Assembly: GCA_017354895.1 (NCBI GenBank)
Contig: CP071499.1
Coordinates: forward strand, 2,604,001 to 2,668,000
Direction of reading: 5' to 3'
DNA: 64,000 bases
DNA from: Podospora comata
Taxonomy: Eukaryota > Ascomycota > Sordariomycetes > Sordariales > Podosporaceae
Shown: positions 10,999 to 20,705 of the stretch, piece after piece
Layout: each line of letters starts with the position of its first letter
Numbering within the stretch: position 1 is the first letter of the stretch
Made by a program: the position numbers and the translations under genes
The notes under the pieces: model-generated
The model's input: only the letters and a program-made list of their open reading frames with translations
The model's database searches: none
What the model was told of the DNA's origin: nothing

Positions 10999-11787
10999 AT
11001 GGCCAAACAAGCGAACCTCTACTCGTTCCCCTCAGTCAAGGACAACCTAGCTCCCGCCCTCCGCGCCTACGTCATCTCCTGCCAGGAAGCCGGCCTCGCC
11101 CGCCACAGCGTCTTCAAAGTCGCCGTCTCAGGCGGCTCCCTCCCCAAAACCCTCGCCCAGGCCCTCCTCGCCCCCCCCTCGGGCCCCAACGACGAAGTCA
11201 AGTGGGACAAGTGGGAAATCTTCTTTGCCGACGAGCGCGCCGTCCCCCTCGACCACCAAGACTCGAATTACTTCCTCCTCAAGCAAGAACTGCTTGACAA
11301 GCTCCCAGCCGGCACCGGCCAGCCGACGGTCCACCCCATCGACACCGAATATCTGGACGACACCCAGGAGCTGGCGGATCAGTACGAGCAAGCCCTCGTC
11401 AGGTCTTTTGCCTCGAGGGACAGCGTCAAGCTACCGATTTTTGACCTTTTGCTGTTGGGCTGCGGACCGGACGGGCACACGTGCAGCTTGTTTCCCGGGC
11501 ATGAGCTGCTGAGGGAGACGAGCGCGTGGGTGGCGCCTATTGAGGATAGTCCCAAGCCGCCTCCAAAGAGGATCACGCTTACGCTGCCGGTGGTGACGCA
11601 TGCGGTGAGGATTGCGTTTGTGGCTACGGGGGGTGGGAAGAAGGAGATTATGAAGCAGATTTTTGAGGAGGGGGCCGGGTTGCCGTGTGCGCTGGTGAAT
11701 GAGGGCGCGGGGGAGAGGGCGAGCTGGTTTGTGGATAATGATGCGGTGGAGGGTGTCAGTTATCCTAGGAGGCCTTTCTCTCTTTAA
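10999..11787 (+). CDS. 6-phosphogluconolactonase
   Basis: Intronless, 262 residues. It hydrolyses 6-phosphoglucono-1,5-lactone to 6-phosphogluconate, the second step of the oxidative pentose phosphate pathway, in the cytosol. Family signatures are visible in order: the sugar-phosphate loop VAVSGGSLPKTL, the FFADERAVPLDHQDSNY block, then LLLGCGPDGHTCSLFPGH (active-site His/Asp-rich block), KRITLTLPVV and VATGGGKKEIM. The length matches yeast Sol3/Sol4. The ATG follows a CA-rich leader. The gene converges on the coiled-coil protein at 12379-14178. Codon use is strongly C-ending at the 5' half and less so towards the 3' end. Confidence 0.95.
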   Translation: MAKQANLYSFPSVKDNLAPALRAYVISCQEAGLARHSVFKVAVSGGSLPKTLAQALLAPPSGPNDEVKWDKWEIFFADERAVPLDHQDSNYFLLKQELLDKLPAGTGQPTVHPIDTEYLDDTQELADQYEQALVRSFASRDSVKLPIFDLLLLGCGPDGHTCSLFPGHELLRETSAWVAPIEDSPKPPPKRITLTLPVVTHAVRIAFVATGGGKKEIMKQIFEEGAGLPCALVNEGAGERASWFVDNDAVEGVSYPRRPFSL

Positions 11788-12378
11788 GGGGGACGGAAAA
11801 GAAAGAAAGAAAAATGGAAGAGGGATATGAAATGAACAAGCTTTCTTCACTTTGTTGAGGTTATGATTTTTCTCTTTTTTCTTCGTTTACGAAAGGCTTT
11901 GCCCTATGATTTTTGATATCCCAGAGGGTTTCATTTGTTTGGTGGCTTCGATGTCTTGAATGCGCTTGACATTTGAGGAGTAGTTTGAGACCAGGACCCT
12001 TCTGATACACTTAACTGCTCTTAACCACTGCTGATATTTCATCATTTTGGCTTGAAGTGTTGTGGAAACCGTGATCATGTGGTTCTCTTGGCACCAGCTG
12101 ATTCTGTTCAAACGCTACAGGAGAGTTGAAGAGGTTCACATTCTTGCCCTTCTACTGCAGGTGCTGTACTAAACGAGCCAAAAGCTACGTATGCGCTCTC
12201 ATTATAGAAGCTTTGTTCATCCTCAACACAGGCAACCGGTTGATTGTATGTATGATATCCATTGTGTAGGTTAAAAGGAAAAAGAGAGAATCGGCAACCC
12301 GCGTCAAACTCCATATTGCCAGAGACACTCCTAGGCCATATCAATAAATCATTCGTCGCTGGCATCATGAACCGCCCC
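11788..12378. other. Convergent 3' flanks
   Basis: 590 bp between the stops of 6-phosphogluconolactonase (+) and the coiled-coil protein (-). It is AT-richer than the flanking genes. Nothing else is recognised. Confidence 0.6.
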
Positions 12379-14178
12379 TCAAAAAGCCCTCCAAACCGCC
12401 CCCGCCCTCCTCCTCGTCTCAACCCCCTCATCACCCTCCCTATTAACCCTCCTAACCCACTCCATCTCCTGCTCCCTTACCTCCCTCTCCACAACCTCCA
12501 TAATCTCAATCTCTTCCACCATCCCCCCCAACAGGTCTTTCACCCCATTCAGCACCCTCCCCAACCCCCCCGCCTCACCAGCCTCACGCCCGTCCAAAAC
12601 CCCATATAACTCCTGGCTAACAGCATGAACCTTCCTGCTTATACTCCCAATCTCCTCCTTCCACTCCCGCCCAATGCCCTCCACCAACCCCCACTCCCCC
12701 TTCTCCCTTGCAACCATCACCTCCTCCGCCTGCCCCAACCACTTCCCAAACCTCGCCACAACCCTCGAATACCTCCCCCCATTCTCCGTCAGCCCCCACA
12801 CCTTGCCCAGCACCTCATCCAAAACCCTCACCCTCCCCTCCAGTCCCTTTCCCCCTCCCCAGTCCAACAACTCTTTCACCCTGTCATCCTCCCCCCTTCG
12901 TCCCTCTAACTTGACCACCTCCTTTTCTAGCCCAGCCAGCACCCCGAATCTGTCCCGTAACCTTTCATATGCCGACCCCTCCCATTGGAGTTTTGTCTCT
13001 TCGGCCGACTGATGCAGCAGGGATAGTTGAAGTAATTCGGTTTGTAGCCGTGCTGTCTCTGCTGAGATGGCCAGGTTGGCGGGTAGTTTGCTTGGCGACG
13101 GGGGGGCTAATATTTCTCTGGCGGACAGTTTTGGCAGCTGGGGGTTTTTGGAGGGGGAAAAGTGTTGTTGGTGCGTGTTGAATTCTGGTTTTGTCTTTGC
13201 CGCCAGCGCACCTTGTGGTAGCTTGAGGGATCTGGTTCTGCCAACTCCCGGTGTTGATGGCTGGGTGGAAAGGGAAGGGTGAGATGGGGCGCGTTTGTGA
13301 GGAGGAGGAGGAGGAGGAGAAGGAGGAGAAGGAGGAGGGGCGCGTGTGATGGGGGGTTTGGAACGGTCCGTCGTCGTGGTGGAAGTAGTAGAAGTGGAGG
13401 TTTGGGATGTCGATGATGGTGGTCGGAGGGTTTTACTGCTCGAAAGGGTGGTCACGCTTGGTTTGGCGCGTGAGTGGGTGGCGGTGGTGGTGGTGGAGGG
13501 GGTGCGTTTTGGTGGTGGGATTGGACCGCCTGATGTTGTCGGCCTGCGCGAGGTTGATTCGGTGACTGTCTGGCGGCGGGATAGAGGTGTTGGCGGCTGC
13601 TGCTCTGCCGCGATGGTAGTAGTCGTCCCCGTCCCCGTCCCCGTCCCCGTCCCCGTCCGTCTAGGAGGCGCAATACCCGGCCCCTCTGGAGAAGCTGCTG
13701 ACTTGGCGGAGGAGGCACCGGGAAACTGCCGTATCGACGCCGCCCTCGTAAGCCGTGTCGTCCTGGGTATATCCCCATTCCCCGCCGAAGCAGAAGAAAC
13801 CGAAACCTGCCTCGTCGACGGCGCCCTCCCCAATCTCGATGAGTCTGGGTTGGTAGAAGAAGAAGAAGAAGCAGAAGAAACCTGCCCCGCCCCCGTCCCC
13901 GTCGTCGTCGTCGTCGTCGTCGTCCTTCCACCACCACCACCACCACCACCACCACCACCACCAAAAACTCCAGACAAGGGTCTCCTACCCCTTGCGACCC
14001 CCGCCTCCCGCCTAAGTGTACGCTCAGATACCGTTCCCGTTCCCGTTGAAGATGCCCCCTTGATCGGCAATTGACTTTCGCTCCCGAGCCCCCCCTTGTT
14101 GTGATGCTCACCCACCGTAGTCGGCTTCCTCAAACTCCTCGCGCGACCAGGCAGCGCGCTGTTCTGCGTGGACGACAT
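12379..14178 (-). CDS. Serine/threonine-rich protein with C-terminal coiled coil
   Basis: About 599 residues from the ATG of MSSTQNSALPGR. The open frame reaches eight codons further, but only to a GTG. Roughly residues 1-350 are disordered, Ser/Thr/Pro/Arg-rich, with homopolymeric Gly and Thr tracts encoded by GGT and ACG runs around 13620-13970. From the segment ARLQTELLQLSLLHQSAEE onward the chain is helical with heptad spacing to the end. A basic disordered head followed by a helix beginning LLQLxLLH resembles the general plan of microtubule-associated augmin (HAUS8-type) subunits in fungi, but that is only a guess from layout. No catalytic domain is present. The gene is tandem with the next minus-strand gene. 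Confidence 0.6.
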   Translation of the reverse strand: MSSTQNSALPGRARSLRKPTTVGEHHNKGGLGSESQLPIKGASSTGTGTVSERTLRREAGVARGRRPLSGVFGGGGGGGGGGGGRTTTTTTTTGTGAGQVSSASSSSSTNPDSSRLGRAPSTRQVSVSSASAGNGDIPRTTRLTRAASIRQFPGASSAKSAASPEGPGIAPPRRTGTGTGTGTGTTTTIAAEQQPPTPLSRRQTVTESTSRRPTTSGGPIPPPKRTPSTTTTATHSRAKPSVTTLSSSKTLRPPSSTSQTSTSTTSTTTTDRSKPPITRAPPPSPPSPPPPPPHKRAPSHPSLSTQPSTPGVGRTRSLKLPQGALAAKTKPEFNTHQQHFSPSKNPQLPKLSAREILAPPSPSKLPANLAISAETARLQTELLQLSLLHQSAEETKLQWEGSAYERLRDRFGVLAGLEKEVVKLEGRRGEDDRVKELLDWGGGKGLEGRVRVLDEVLGKVWGLTENGGRYSRVVARFGKWLGQAEEVMVAREKGEWGLVEGIGREWKEEIGSISRKVHAVSQELYGVLDGREAGEAGGLGRVLNGVKDLLGGMVEEIEIMEVVEREVREQEMEWVRRVNREGDEGVETRRRAGAVWRAF

Positions 14179-14817
14179 GATGATATCGCCACAATATTTC
14201 ACGCCGTGGAAATTAAGGTGTCAAAAATACCACAAACCCAAACTCAAACCCAAACCCAAACACACACACGCCGACTTTTGTTGTTGTTGTTTGTTGTCTT
14301 GGCGATCAAGGCTGAATTGGAGTGATTGGCCCCTGTATTGACAGCTAGCTCCAACAGCCCTGTGCCACCCTAGCTGGGGAAAAGAAAGTGGGGCGCCTTG
14401 CAACGTCACCTCCCATCTCACCTTCAGCAAACATCACACCCTCACAATCACCATTTCCAAGTAGGTAGTCTCAGATGAACATCCAACTCAATCTCATTAA
14501 CCTTCCCACACCTCCAATACTCTGACCCAAAGACCCCCTATAAACTGATTGTACACGGTATCAAAAATATACAACTTCCACAACCCAAAGCCCTCCTCCA
14601 GTAAATGATCAAAACTCGACGTTCCCCGTCCATCACATCTGACCCTTTCCCCCCCCCCCCCCAAAAAAAACCAACTAACAACCAACCAACCAACCAACTG
14701 AAAAAGTGAAAAATCATCTCCCCCTCCTCTAAAAATCTCTTCATTATTATTCCCCAAAATCACATCCCCATCTACTCATAAATCTTCAAAATTTATCCCG
14801 CCGTATAATCCCCAACC
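14179..14817. other. Intergenic region with CAAACC and poly-C/A runs
   Basis: 5' flank of the coiled-coil gene and 3' flank of the zinc-module gene. It contains a CCAAACC-type simple repeat at about 14229-14270, a C10-A8 run near 14650-14668, and CAAC tetranucleotide repeats. Confidence 0.6.
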
Positions 14818-16944
14818 TCACACATCACCCCCCTCCCCCCTCCCCTTCTCCCCAACAGCCTTGATCACCACCCCCAAATCCCCTCTACTCCTCTTCAACA
14901 ACCCCACACACCCCGAACAAACGTTCAAATAACACGCACTACAAATATAACACTCCGCATTCCGATCCTTGTGCCCACACGTCCGGCACGCAATCGGATT
15001 ATTCTTTTGCTTCCCCGCCGTCATGATCCTATGGCTAGTAATACACCGAAAATGCTTCTCCTGCAACGGCCTAGCATCCAGTATCTCCTCCGCCGGCGCA
15101 GGCGTGAACCAGTTTCTGGGAAACAACCCCGCCCCAGGGTTATCCGTCTCATCTGGTGCGTTTGGGTCGTGTTCCCGGAGGGGATGATCCAAAAACTCTG
15201 GTCGGATTGCTGGTGGTGCTGCTCGGAGCGTGATGACTGATCCATCTTCAGACACGGGCTTGCCACCCCAAGCCGGGCTCTGCGGTCGTGATTGCGGTTG
15301 CCTTTGAAACGGTGGCTGCAATTCCAGAGACGAACCTGCAGGATCCCGTCGGTTCGGTCCAAACCCAGAACCAGAGTCGGCTCGGAAGCGGGCCGAGTGC
15401 GGGGGGTTCGCGAACCGGTCACGGCTAGGCACAGGCGAAGATGGCAAACCGTTTGGTGAGCGACCATTAAATCCCCCGTTGCTGGCCTTGGGCGCCAAAT
15501 TGGGACTGCTTCTAGCTTGTCGTAATGCGTGCTCCGGAGGGGGGCCCAGCGCGCTTCGTGACACTGAAGGCGGCGCCGGCCTTTGCTCACTCGGCAACTC
15601 TGGGGTAATCGCCGGCGATATTGGCGACACGGCCAACGCCATCACGGGACTTTCGACATCATTCGCCCCGTACTCTGGCGTCGGCAATCGCCGGGCGGAT
15701 AATGGCGACACAACCGGCAACGAGCTGGAAGGACTAGAAGCCTTTTCGATCGGCGGACTTTGGCTGCCCTTTCTCCTCAACTTGTCCTTCACATGGGACA
15801 CTTCCTGTCCCATATTGACCTCGATCTGCGGCACCGCCTGCTCACTCGGATGCACCGGCCGAATGTTTCGCCCTGGCAATCCACCTGCAAAATTTTGGGC
15901 TGGTGGGGCACGTTGTGCCGTGGACGGGGGAGGTTGCTCTTGCGGTTGTGAAGAGTGAGGCTGCTGTGAAGGTGGTTGTGGCGTTTGTTTGGACGCAGCG
16001 GTGGATCCGTTGCTGGAAGCAAGGTTGAGTTCAGGAACGTCAACTTTTTTCTCGGCTTTTAGTGATCTTCTTCTCCAGAGCTGATCCTGTGGAGAACTGT
16101 TATCTACTAGCGGGGATGCGGCCGTGTGCGTGGATGCTGGTGGTTGGACAGACGATGATGATATCTGCAGACTCGTCGGTGTTTGCGGTCTAGCAAGCCG
16201 CTGGGCATCTTTTAGAGGCGGTGGAGGTGGTAGCTCTTCGAGGTCTTCTTTATACATCTGGTGAGTAAAAGTGCTGGGTTTTTGTGTTTGAGCATGTTGG
16301 TCGGATGGCAGTGACGGAAGTGTTTGCGACTGAATGCGAGCCTCGTTTCCTATTGTGGGCGACGACGCTGAATGAGAATCTTTGGATGGAACAATGGAAA
16401 CCACTTCATTGGCAGAGTTTGTTGATGTCCTTGGTGTAGAATCAGATGTGTGGTTGGAGTAGGCAGACAGTAGACTGGAGTATGAGCCGGCAGGTGAGGG
16501 AACTCTCTCTGGCAACGTCGGGCTTGGGATAGATGTCGGGGCCGGACCCGAGGGGCTTGCAACAGTCGGGGAGGCGACGGGCCTTCGGCGTGGCACACTC
16601 ATCGGGGGTGGGAGTCCGGGAGACTTTGCAGGCAGGCGCGGGAGAGGTGAATCTGGGGGAGGCTGAGCAACGGCAGCCATGGTATAAGCAGTCTTGGTGG
16701 TGAAGGTGCTCCTGGTGTCCCAGTCCTTTGCGGCCGGTACGGGCTTCTTGATGATGGGAAGGGGGGCTCCAGCAACAGGTGTCTTGGGCAGGTCCTTCTT
16801 TGGTGGCGGAGGCAGTGGGGGGTCAGACCCGAACGAGTCTGTGTCGAAGTCGAGAGCAGGCAAAGAAGGAGGGACAGGGAGGGCCTTTGAGAAACGAGAC
16901 TTGCCGCCCGTTTTAGGGAGCTGCAAGCTCGCGGTTTCCATCAT
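14818..16944 (-). CDS. Proline-rich protein with C-terminal cysteine-rich zinc-binding module
   Basis: 708 residues, no intron needed, starting at tandem ATGs (MMETASLQL). Most of the chain is disordered and Pro/Ser-rich, with repeated PPPP and SP dipeptides that could serve SH3 or WW domains and proline-directed kinases. The last 90 residues are the only compact part. They contain the segment HFRCITSHRIMTAG and a cluster reading CRTCGH, CYICSACYLNVCSGC, which is enough ligands for one or two zinc ions. This looks like the fungal C-terminal module found in otherwise disordered proteins. I do not know its function, and no ubiquitin-ligase RING spacing is satisfied. Confidence 0.65.
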   Translation of the reverse strand: MMETASLQLPKTGGKSRFSKALPVPPSLPALDFDTDSFGSDPPLPPPPKKDLPKTPVAGAPLPIIKKPVPAAKDWDTRSTFTTKTAYTMAAVAQPPPDSPLPRLPAKSPGLPPPMSVPRRRPVASPTVASPSGPAPTSIPSPTLPERVPSPAGSYSSLLSAYSNHTSDSTPRTSTNSANEVVSIVPSKDSHSASSPTIGNEARIQSQTLPSLPSDQHAQTQKPSTFTHQMYKEDLEELPPPPPLKDAQRLARPQTPTSLQISSSSVQPPASTHTAASPLVDNSSPQDQLWRRRSLKAEKKVDVPELNLASSNGSTAASKQTPQPPSQQPHSSQPQEQPPPSTAQRAPPAQNFAGGLPGRNIRPVHPSEQAVPQIEVNMGQEVSHVKDKLRRKGSQSPPIEKASSPSSSLPVVSPLSARRLPTPEYGANDVESPVMALAVSPISPAITPELPSEQRPAPPSVSRSALGPPPEHALRQARSSPNLAPKASNGGFNGRSPNGLPSSPVPSRDRFANPPHSARFRADSGSGFGPNRRDPAGSSLELQPPFQRQPQSRPQSPAWGGKPVSEDGSVITLRAAPPAIRPEFLDHPLREHDPNAPDETDNPGAGLFPRNWFTPAPAEEILDARPLQEKHFRCITSHRIMTAGKQKNNPIACRTCGHKDRNAECYICSACYLNVCSGCVGLLKRSRGDLGVVIKAVGEKGRGEGGDV

Positions 16945-18974
16945 CTTGTCCGTCTCGTTTTGCCCGCGTGTGGATCGAGGGAGGCACGGATAGTAGCGTA
17001 GCGCACGTCGGGATCTTTTTTTTCTTCTTTTTTTTGCTCACTTTTCCTTCAAGCAACGCGGCGAGACCCGCAGCTGGTGTCGCACATGGACTTGCTCACT
17101 GGCGATATCCCGGCTCTTCTCCGTCAAATGAGTTTCTGGATTCCTTGTTCCTCGCGGATGTCGGGCTGTTTGTTGGTCATCAGCTTTCACCACAGCCCTG
17201 GTCCTTCAAATCAAGCAATCTGAGTCAAAAGGCGTGCGCATAAAGTAGGGGTATAAAACAGAGGCAATAACAAGACAGCAAATAATAAACCGAAAAAATA
17301 AGAGCAAAAAGAAAATAAGAGAAAAAAAAGGATTCGGGATGCCGGGACGGACGGGACAACGGGTTTTTCGAGTCTTTTGCTGGTGACTGCTGCAAACAGG
17401 CATCCAACCCACTTTCCACAGCAGGGCTCAAATTAGACGATCGCCGCGGGGAGTGTTAACCCCCTGGCTCCCTGGCCGGCTGAAACACAGCTTGACTGGC
17501 TAGAGAGCGGGAGAAATCCCAACAGGGCGGGCTGGTTGGTCCATCACAAGGATAGGGTCCCAGCGATGACTCGCTAGAATTTCTGCGATCCAAGAAAAAA
17601 AGGCCCATTGTATTTTTCTGTCGTATCGACGTTTATGCCGTGGCAGCCGTGATGATGATGATGATGATGATAACAAGAGCAGAGTATACGGGACATAAGC
17701 GAGAGACATACTGGGTTTGTTTCTCTGTCAGTTTATAATTCTCGTCGTCGATAGTCTCGTTCGATATTCGAGAGGGGACATTAGATGACGTCTTTTTCCC
17801 TTCCCTGGCCCTGTCGTTGAAGATAGCGGCAATCGCGGTGGAGGCGTCGTGTGGACGTTGCAAGTGTGCATTGGTTCCCGCAGCCACAACTCTCTTGGCT
17901 GTTAGTAATCCCTCACAAAATGGCTGGGATGACTAACAGGGCAGGAGATTGCACGACGATCCCTTCTGTAACGCCAACAACGGACATCCAACGTGGGGGT
18001 TTTAGTTCTCGTCGGGCAAGACATTTTTTTTACTTTTTTTTCGATATTGAGCCTCTCTGACCGAGAGGTAAAAGAAGGGAAAAAAGGCGACTCTCGGGAT
18101 GCAATGCCACCTCACCTGCATGATGACTTTTCCTCAGAGATTTTCTCCCATGCGCGTCGGTATTTCACTGCACCCATGTGCTCATGCAAGAGAATTGTTC
18201 TGTGCCTCTTTCTGTCGTGTCCGGCAGGTTGCCTGCGTCGAACCACTCCTATATGTACGGGATTACGAGGCACACACACTGTGTTCGAGAAGGGTTCCCA
18301 AGTTGGGGGTGTGACCTATTCATCAGGACCTGCATTTCAACTCGTCACTGAGGGGAAAATGTGTGGGTGGGAGCGTTTCCGAGGGCGGATGAGAGGTAGT
18401 TAAAGAGTTCATTTGGAAAAGGGACAGACACTCTTGCGTCGGTGAGGGTGGGCGGGATGGTGGTTACACCGTTTGAACAATACAGCCACCCCCTGAGCTC
18501 CTGAGCGTTGACATGTTGAGGCAGGTTTTCCTTGCACAAAAGGGCCCGGCAGAGACTCGATTCTGCTATTTTTGTCGTCGAGTCCGAGTGGACCTGGGCA
18601 CAAGCTTCTTTTTGGTCATTGCTTGTCCGCATGGCCAGCCGTGGTACATATCGCCATGACCAAACGGCGGAATCTGAAGTATGGGGCTTGTCAGGTACAA
18701 CGCGCAAAGATGCATAGGGTGTCCAAGCTTGCTCACGGTAGGGCCGTAAGTTATGGTCATCATCTGGGGAAGAAGAAGCTCAGATGAGCGAGCTTGGTTG
18801 AGATGGCAGGTCAGAAGGTGGAAAGCGGTAACTAGGTAGGTACCCTGGGCGGGCGAACAGGAACGGTGTCGAGATCGTCGACCATAGACAGTTTGGTTGT
18901 CGTTGAACCAACCTCCCCAACTAGACAGAGTCAACCCACGACAAATTCCTGTTACGCACTCGACCTCTCTCGTC
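16945..18974. other. Intergenic region with one possible unassigned exon
   Basis: Two kilobases upstream of the zinc-module gene. The only coding-like piece is on the minus strand at 17713-17890, listed separately. A GAT trinucleotide run lies at 17650-17671. Nothing else is recognised. Confidence 0.45.
17713..17890 (-). other. Possible coding exon of an unrecognised gene
   Basis: A stop-free minus-strand segment encoding a polar, plausible peptide that includes RPHDASTAIAAIFNDRAREG and ends TEKQTQ. It is bounded by an excellent intron acceptor upstream (ATTACTAACAG on the minus strand) and a GTATGT donor downstream. No ATG lies inside it, and I could not join it in frame to a convincing first or last exon. 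It may be part of a small gene or of a leader of the gene at 14818-16944. Function unknown. Confidence 0.25.
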
Positions 18975-19689
18975 GTCACAAAAATGAAGCCCTCCCCTCC
19001 CACATCCTCCTCACCACCGTCCCCCTATCCCGCGCCACCTGCCTCTCGCGCCGGGGCTGTACTTGCGTACGCAGCAGGAGGTGTATCTCGCGAGGGCGAG
19101 GCAAGGGTGGGAGTGGTTTCGGGGTGGTGGGATGATTGATGAGCAGAACCTCGTCAATGATGGGTTGACGGAGGATGGGAGTTGTAGAAAGAATGGCCAG
19201 ACGGAGTGGAGTTATAATCAGGGGCTGGTCGGTTGGTGTGTTATATGGAAGGTGGCCTGTGTTGAACCGCTGCCAACGGGGAATAGATCTTTATACAGCT
19301 ACGAAGGATAGTCAATATCTTTCCCAAGCGAGGAAAATCGCCGATGCGGCGGTGGCGAGTTCTAGTCTTTTGATGGTGTCTTCTTCGGGGATTCTGACCG
19401 AGTCTTGTGAGGGGGATGGGAATTGTAATAATGACCAGCAGGCTTTCAAGGGGATAGTTGCGTATAATCTTGCAAAGTTGGATAAGACGTACCCGGGTGA
19501 GAGGCCGTATAAGGGGGGTGTTGACTCGATGGGCGGAGGAGATGTGGCAGAATGATCGGGGGGTGGTGAGCAAGTGGGGAGGATGGGGAGGGGAACTTGT
19601 ATGGTGTTTCTTGGGGTGGGCCCTACGAGAAGGGGAGTTTGGGGAAGCAGGTTTCGGTGGCGGGGTTGTTTGTGAGTTTGGTTGAGTAG
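18975..19689 (+). pseudogene. Broken GH76 endo-1,6-alpha-mannanase gene (Dcw1/Dfg5-like)
   Basis: The three frames together spell the C-terminal half of a fungal glycoside hydrolase family 76 protein, the cell-wall alpha-1,6-mannanase/transglycosidase family. Recognisable blocks are KNEALPSHILLTTV, then YLARARQGWEWFRGGGMID and NGQTEWSYNQG, then YLSQARKIADAAVASSSLL and DGNCNNDQQAFKGI, then GPYEKGSLGKQVSVAGLFV before a stop at 19687-19689. Successive blocks lie in different frames, with shifts near 19050, between about 19230 and 19290 (shortly after WSYNQG), near 19530 and near 19600. The N-terminal half with its first catalytic region and signal peptide is missing. It is therefore a 5'-truncated, multiply frameshifted remnant with conservation still readable. 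Confidence 0.8.
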
Positions 19690-20111
19690 GTAGAGAGATC
19701 GATTGGGAGAGGAAGGTAGGTGGTTCATTGGGAATAATGGCCTTTCACTTGCTGGTATAAGTTAAAGAAAGGTGAAGACCAATCAGCTACCCACACAACC
19801 TGATAAGATCCTCTCATCCACCAAGCCAAAACAAAGGCCAACCAAAGTGAAAGTGGACAGAATGACTGGATGTTATCTGGCTAACTTACAGCAAGCAGCG
19901 CGTGCAAGAGATCAAGACTGCATCCAAGTATCTGCCCACTTCCAGCTCTCAACCTGGCTCGGCGAAACCGTCGGAAAGGGCTCGAACAGAGGGTGGTATG
20001 TTGGCGGTATTGTGTGGAGGAAAAGCCAACTGTGAGCGACTTAATGGCAGAGAAGAAGCCATCCTTTATACTGGCTTTAGCTTGATGGATAGATGGTACC
20101 CTTAAGCCTTC
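19690..20111. other. Intergenic, no feature recognised
   Basis: 420 bp between the GH76 remnant and the QIP-start duplicate. I see no open frame or repeat of note. Confidence 0.5.
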
Positions 20112-20252
20112 TCAAGAGGCAAGCGCAAGCTGAAAGGAGAAGAGAATAGCGCTTCTCTGCGCCGCGTTAGCAGTTGCGGCATTCTCTTGAGCTCGCTCGC
20201 CCGTGAGGGCGCCGGCCCAGTCAAACCATGGGGCAGCAAACGAAAAGTCCAT
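20112..20252 (-). pseudogene. Duplicate of the 5' end of the QIP-like gene
   Basis: A 46-codon frame starting MDFSFAAPWFDWAG and containing NAAQRSA. Its start matches the first exon of the nuclease gene at 29565 (MDFSFGTPWFAWA, then DAAQRSAG), and 18 bases across the AAQRSA codons are identical (GCGGCGCAGAGAAGCGCT). The immediate 5' flank is also shared, including an inverted repeat TTTGGCAA...TTGCCAAA next to the ATG. Homology stops just after the AQRSA codons and the frame ends 12 codons later, so none of the nuclease is present. It is best read as a truncated duplicate. A short expressed peptide cannot be excluded. A DNA element now separates the ATG from its original upstream sequence. 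Confidence 0.6.
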
Positions 20253-20267
20253 CTTTGGCAAAGAAAT

Positions 20268-20705
20268 TGAGAGAACCTATACGGAACTCCCAATTTAGCT
20301 TACCAGCACCCCCCCTTAATATAGAATTTAACTATATTGCGAAGCATAATTATTAAGGGTTAAAAGACATTCAATAGGCTCTAAAGGATAGCTAAAAGAC
20401 GTTGAAATATAATTAGAAAAACGTTAAAAGATAATCAAAAGACGTTAAAAGATAGTGAAGAGGCCTCAAAAGATAGTTAAAAAGGCTTAAAAGATAATGA
20501 AAAGGCTTTAAAAGATAGTGAAAAGGGCTGGAAAGATAATTTAAAAGCCTTAAAAGATAATTCTAAGGCCTTTAAAGATAATTTGAAAACTTATTATGTT
20601 TTCTTTTAAGGCCTTTTATTATATTATCGGAAAGGTAAGTAAATAGGTATGGGGGGGGGCGGGAGGCTGGTAAGACAAATAGGGGGCTCCATAAAGGTTC
20701 TCTCA
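20268..20705. mobile_element. 438-bp MITE-like inverted-repeat DNA element
   Basis: Ends read TGAGAGAACC... and ...GGTTCTCTCA. The terminal inverted repeats extend about 44 bp at roughly 80% identity (shared core CTTACCAGC). Flanking AGAAAT occurs at 20262-20267 and 20706-20711 as a candidate target duplication; it would be GAAA if the repeat is taken one base longer at each end. Removing the element rejoins a palindromic site TTTGGCAA-AGAAAT-TTGCCAAA, which a second locus carries in a similar uninterrupted form (29567-29588). The interior is AT-rich and mostly a 21-bp minisatellite. No transposase is present, so it would be non-autonomous. I cannot assign a superfamily. Confidence 0.75.
20360..20591. 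repeat. 21-bp minisatellite, 11 units
   Basis: Eleven tandem units of consensus TTAAAAGATAATGAAAAGGC(C), ten of 21 bp and one of 22 bp, fill the interior of the inverted-repeat element. Because 21 is a multiple of three, units 4-11 stay in one plus-strand frame and read as heptads such as LKDNEKA, LKDSEKG and WKDNLKA, with one stop. Confidence 0.9.

Noticed and set aside
13346-14111. Long frames antisense to the coiled-coil protein, rich in Val/Pro or Arg
   Set aside because: They arise from GGT/ACC and GTC repeats inside the real gene and have no independent coding signature.
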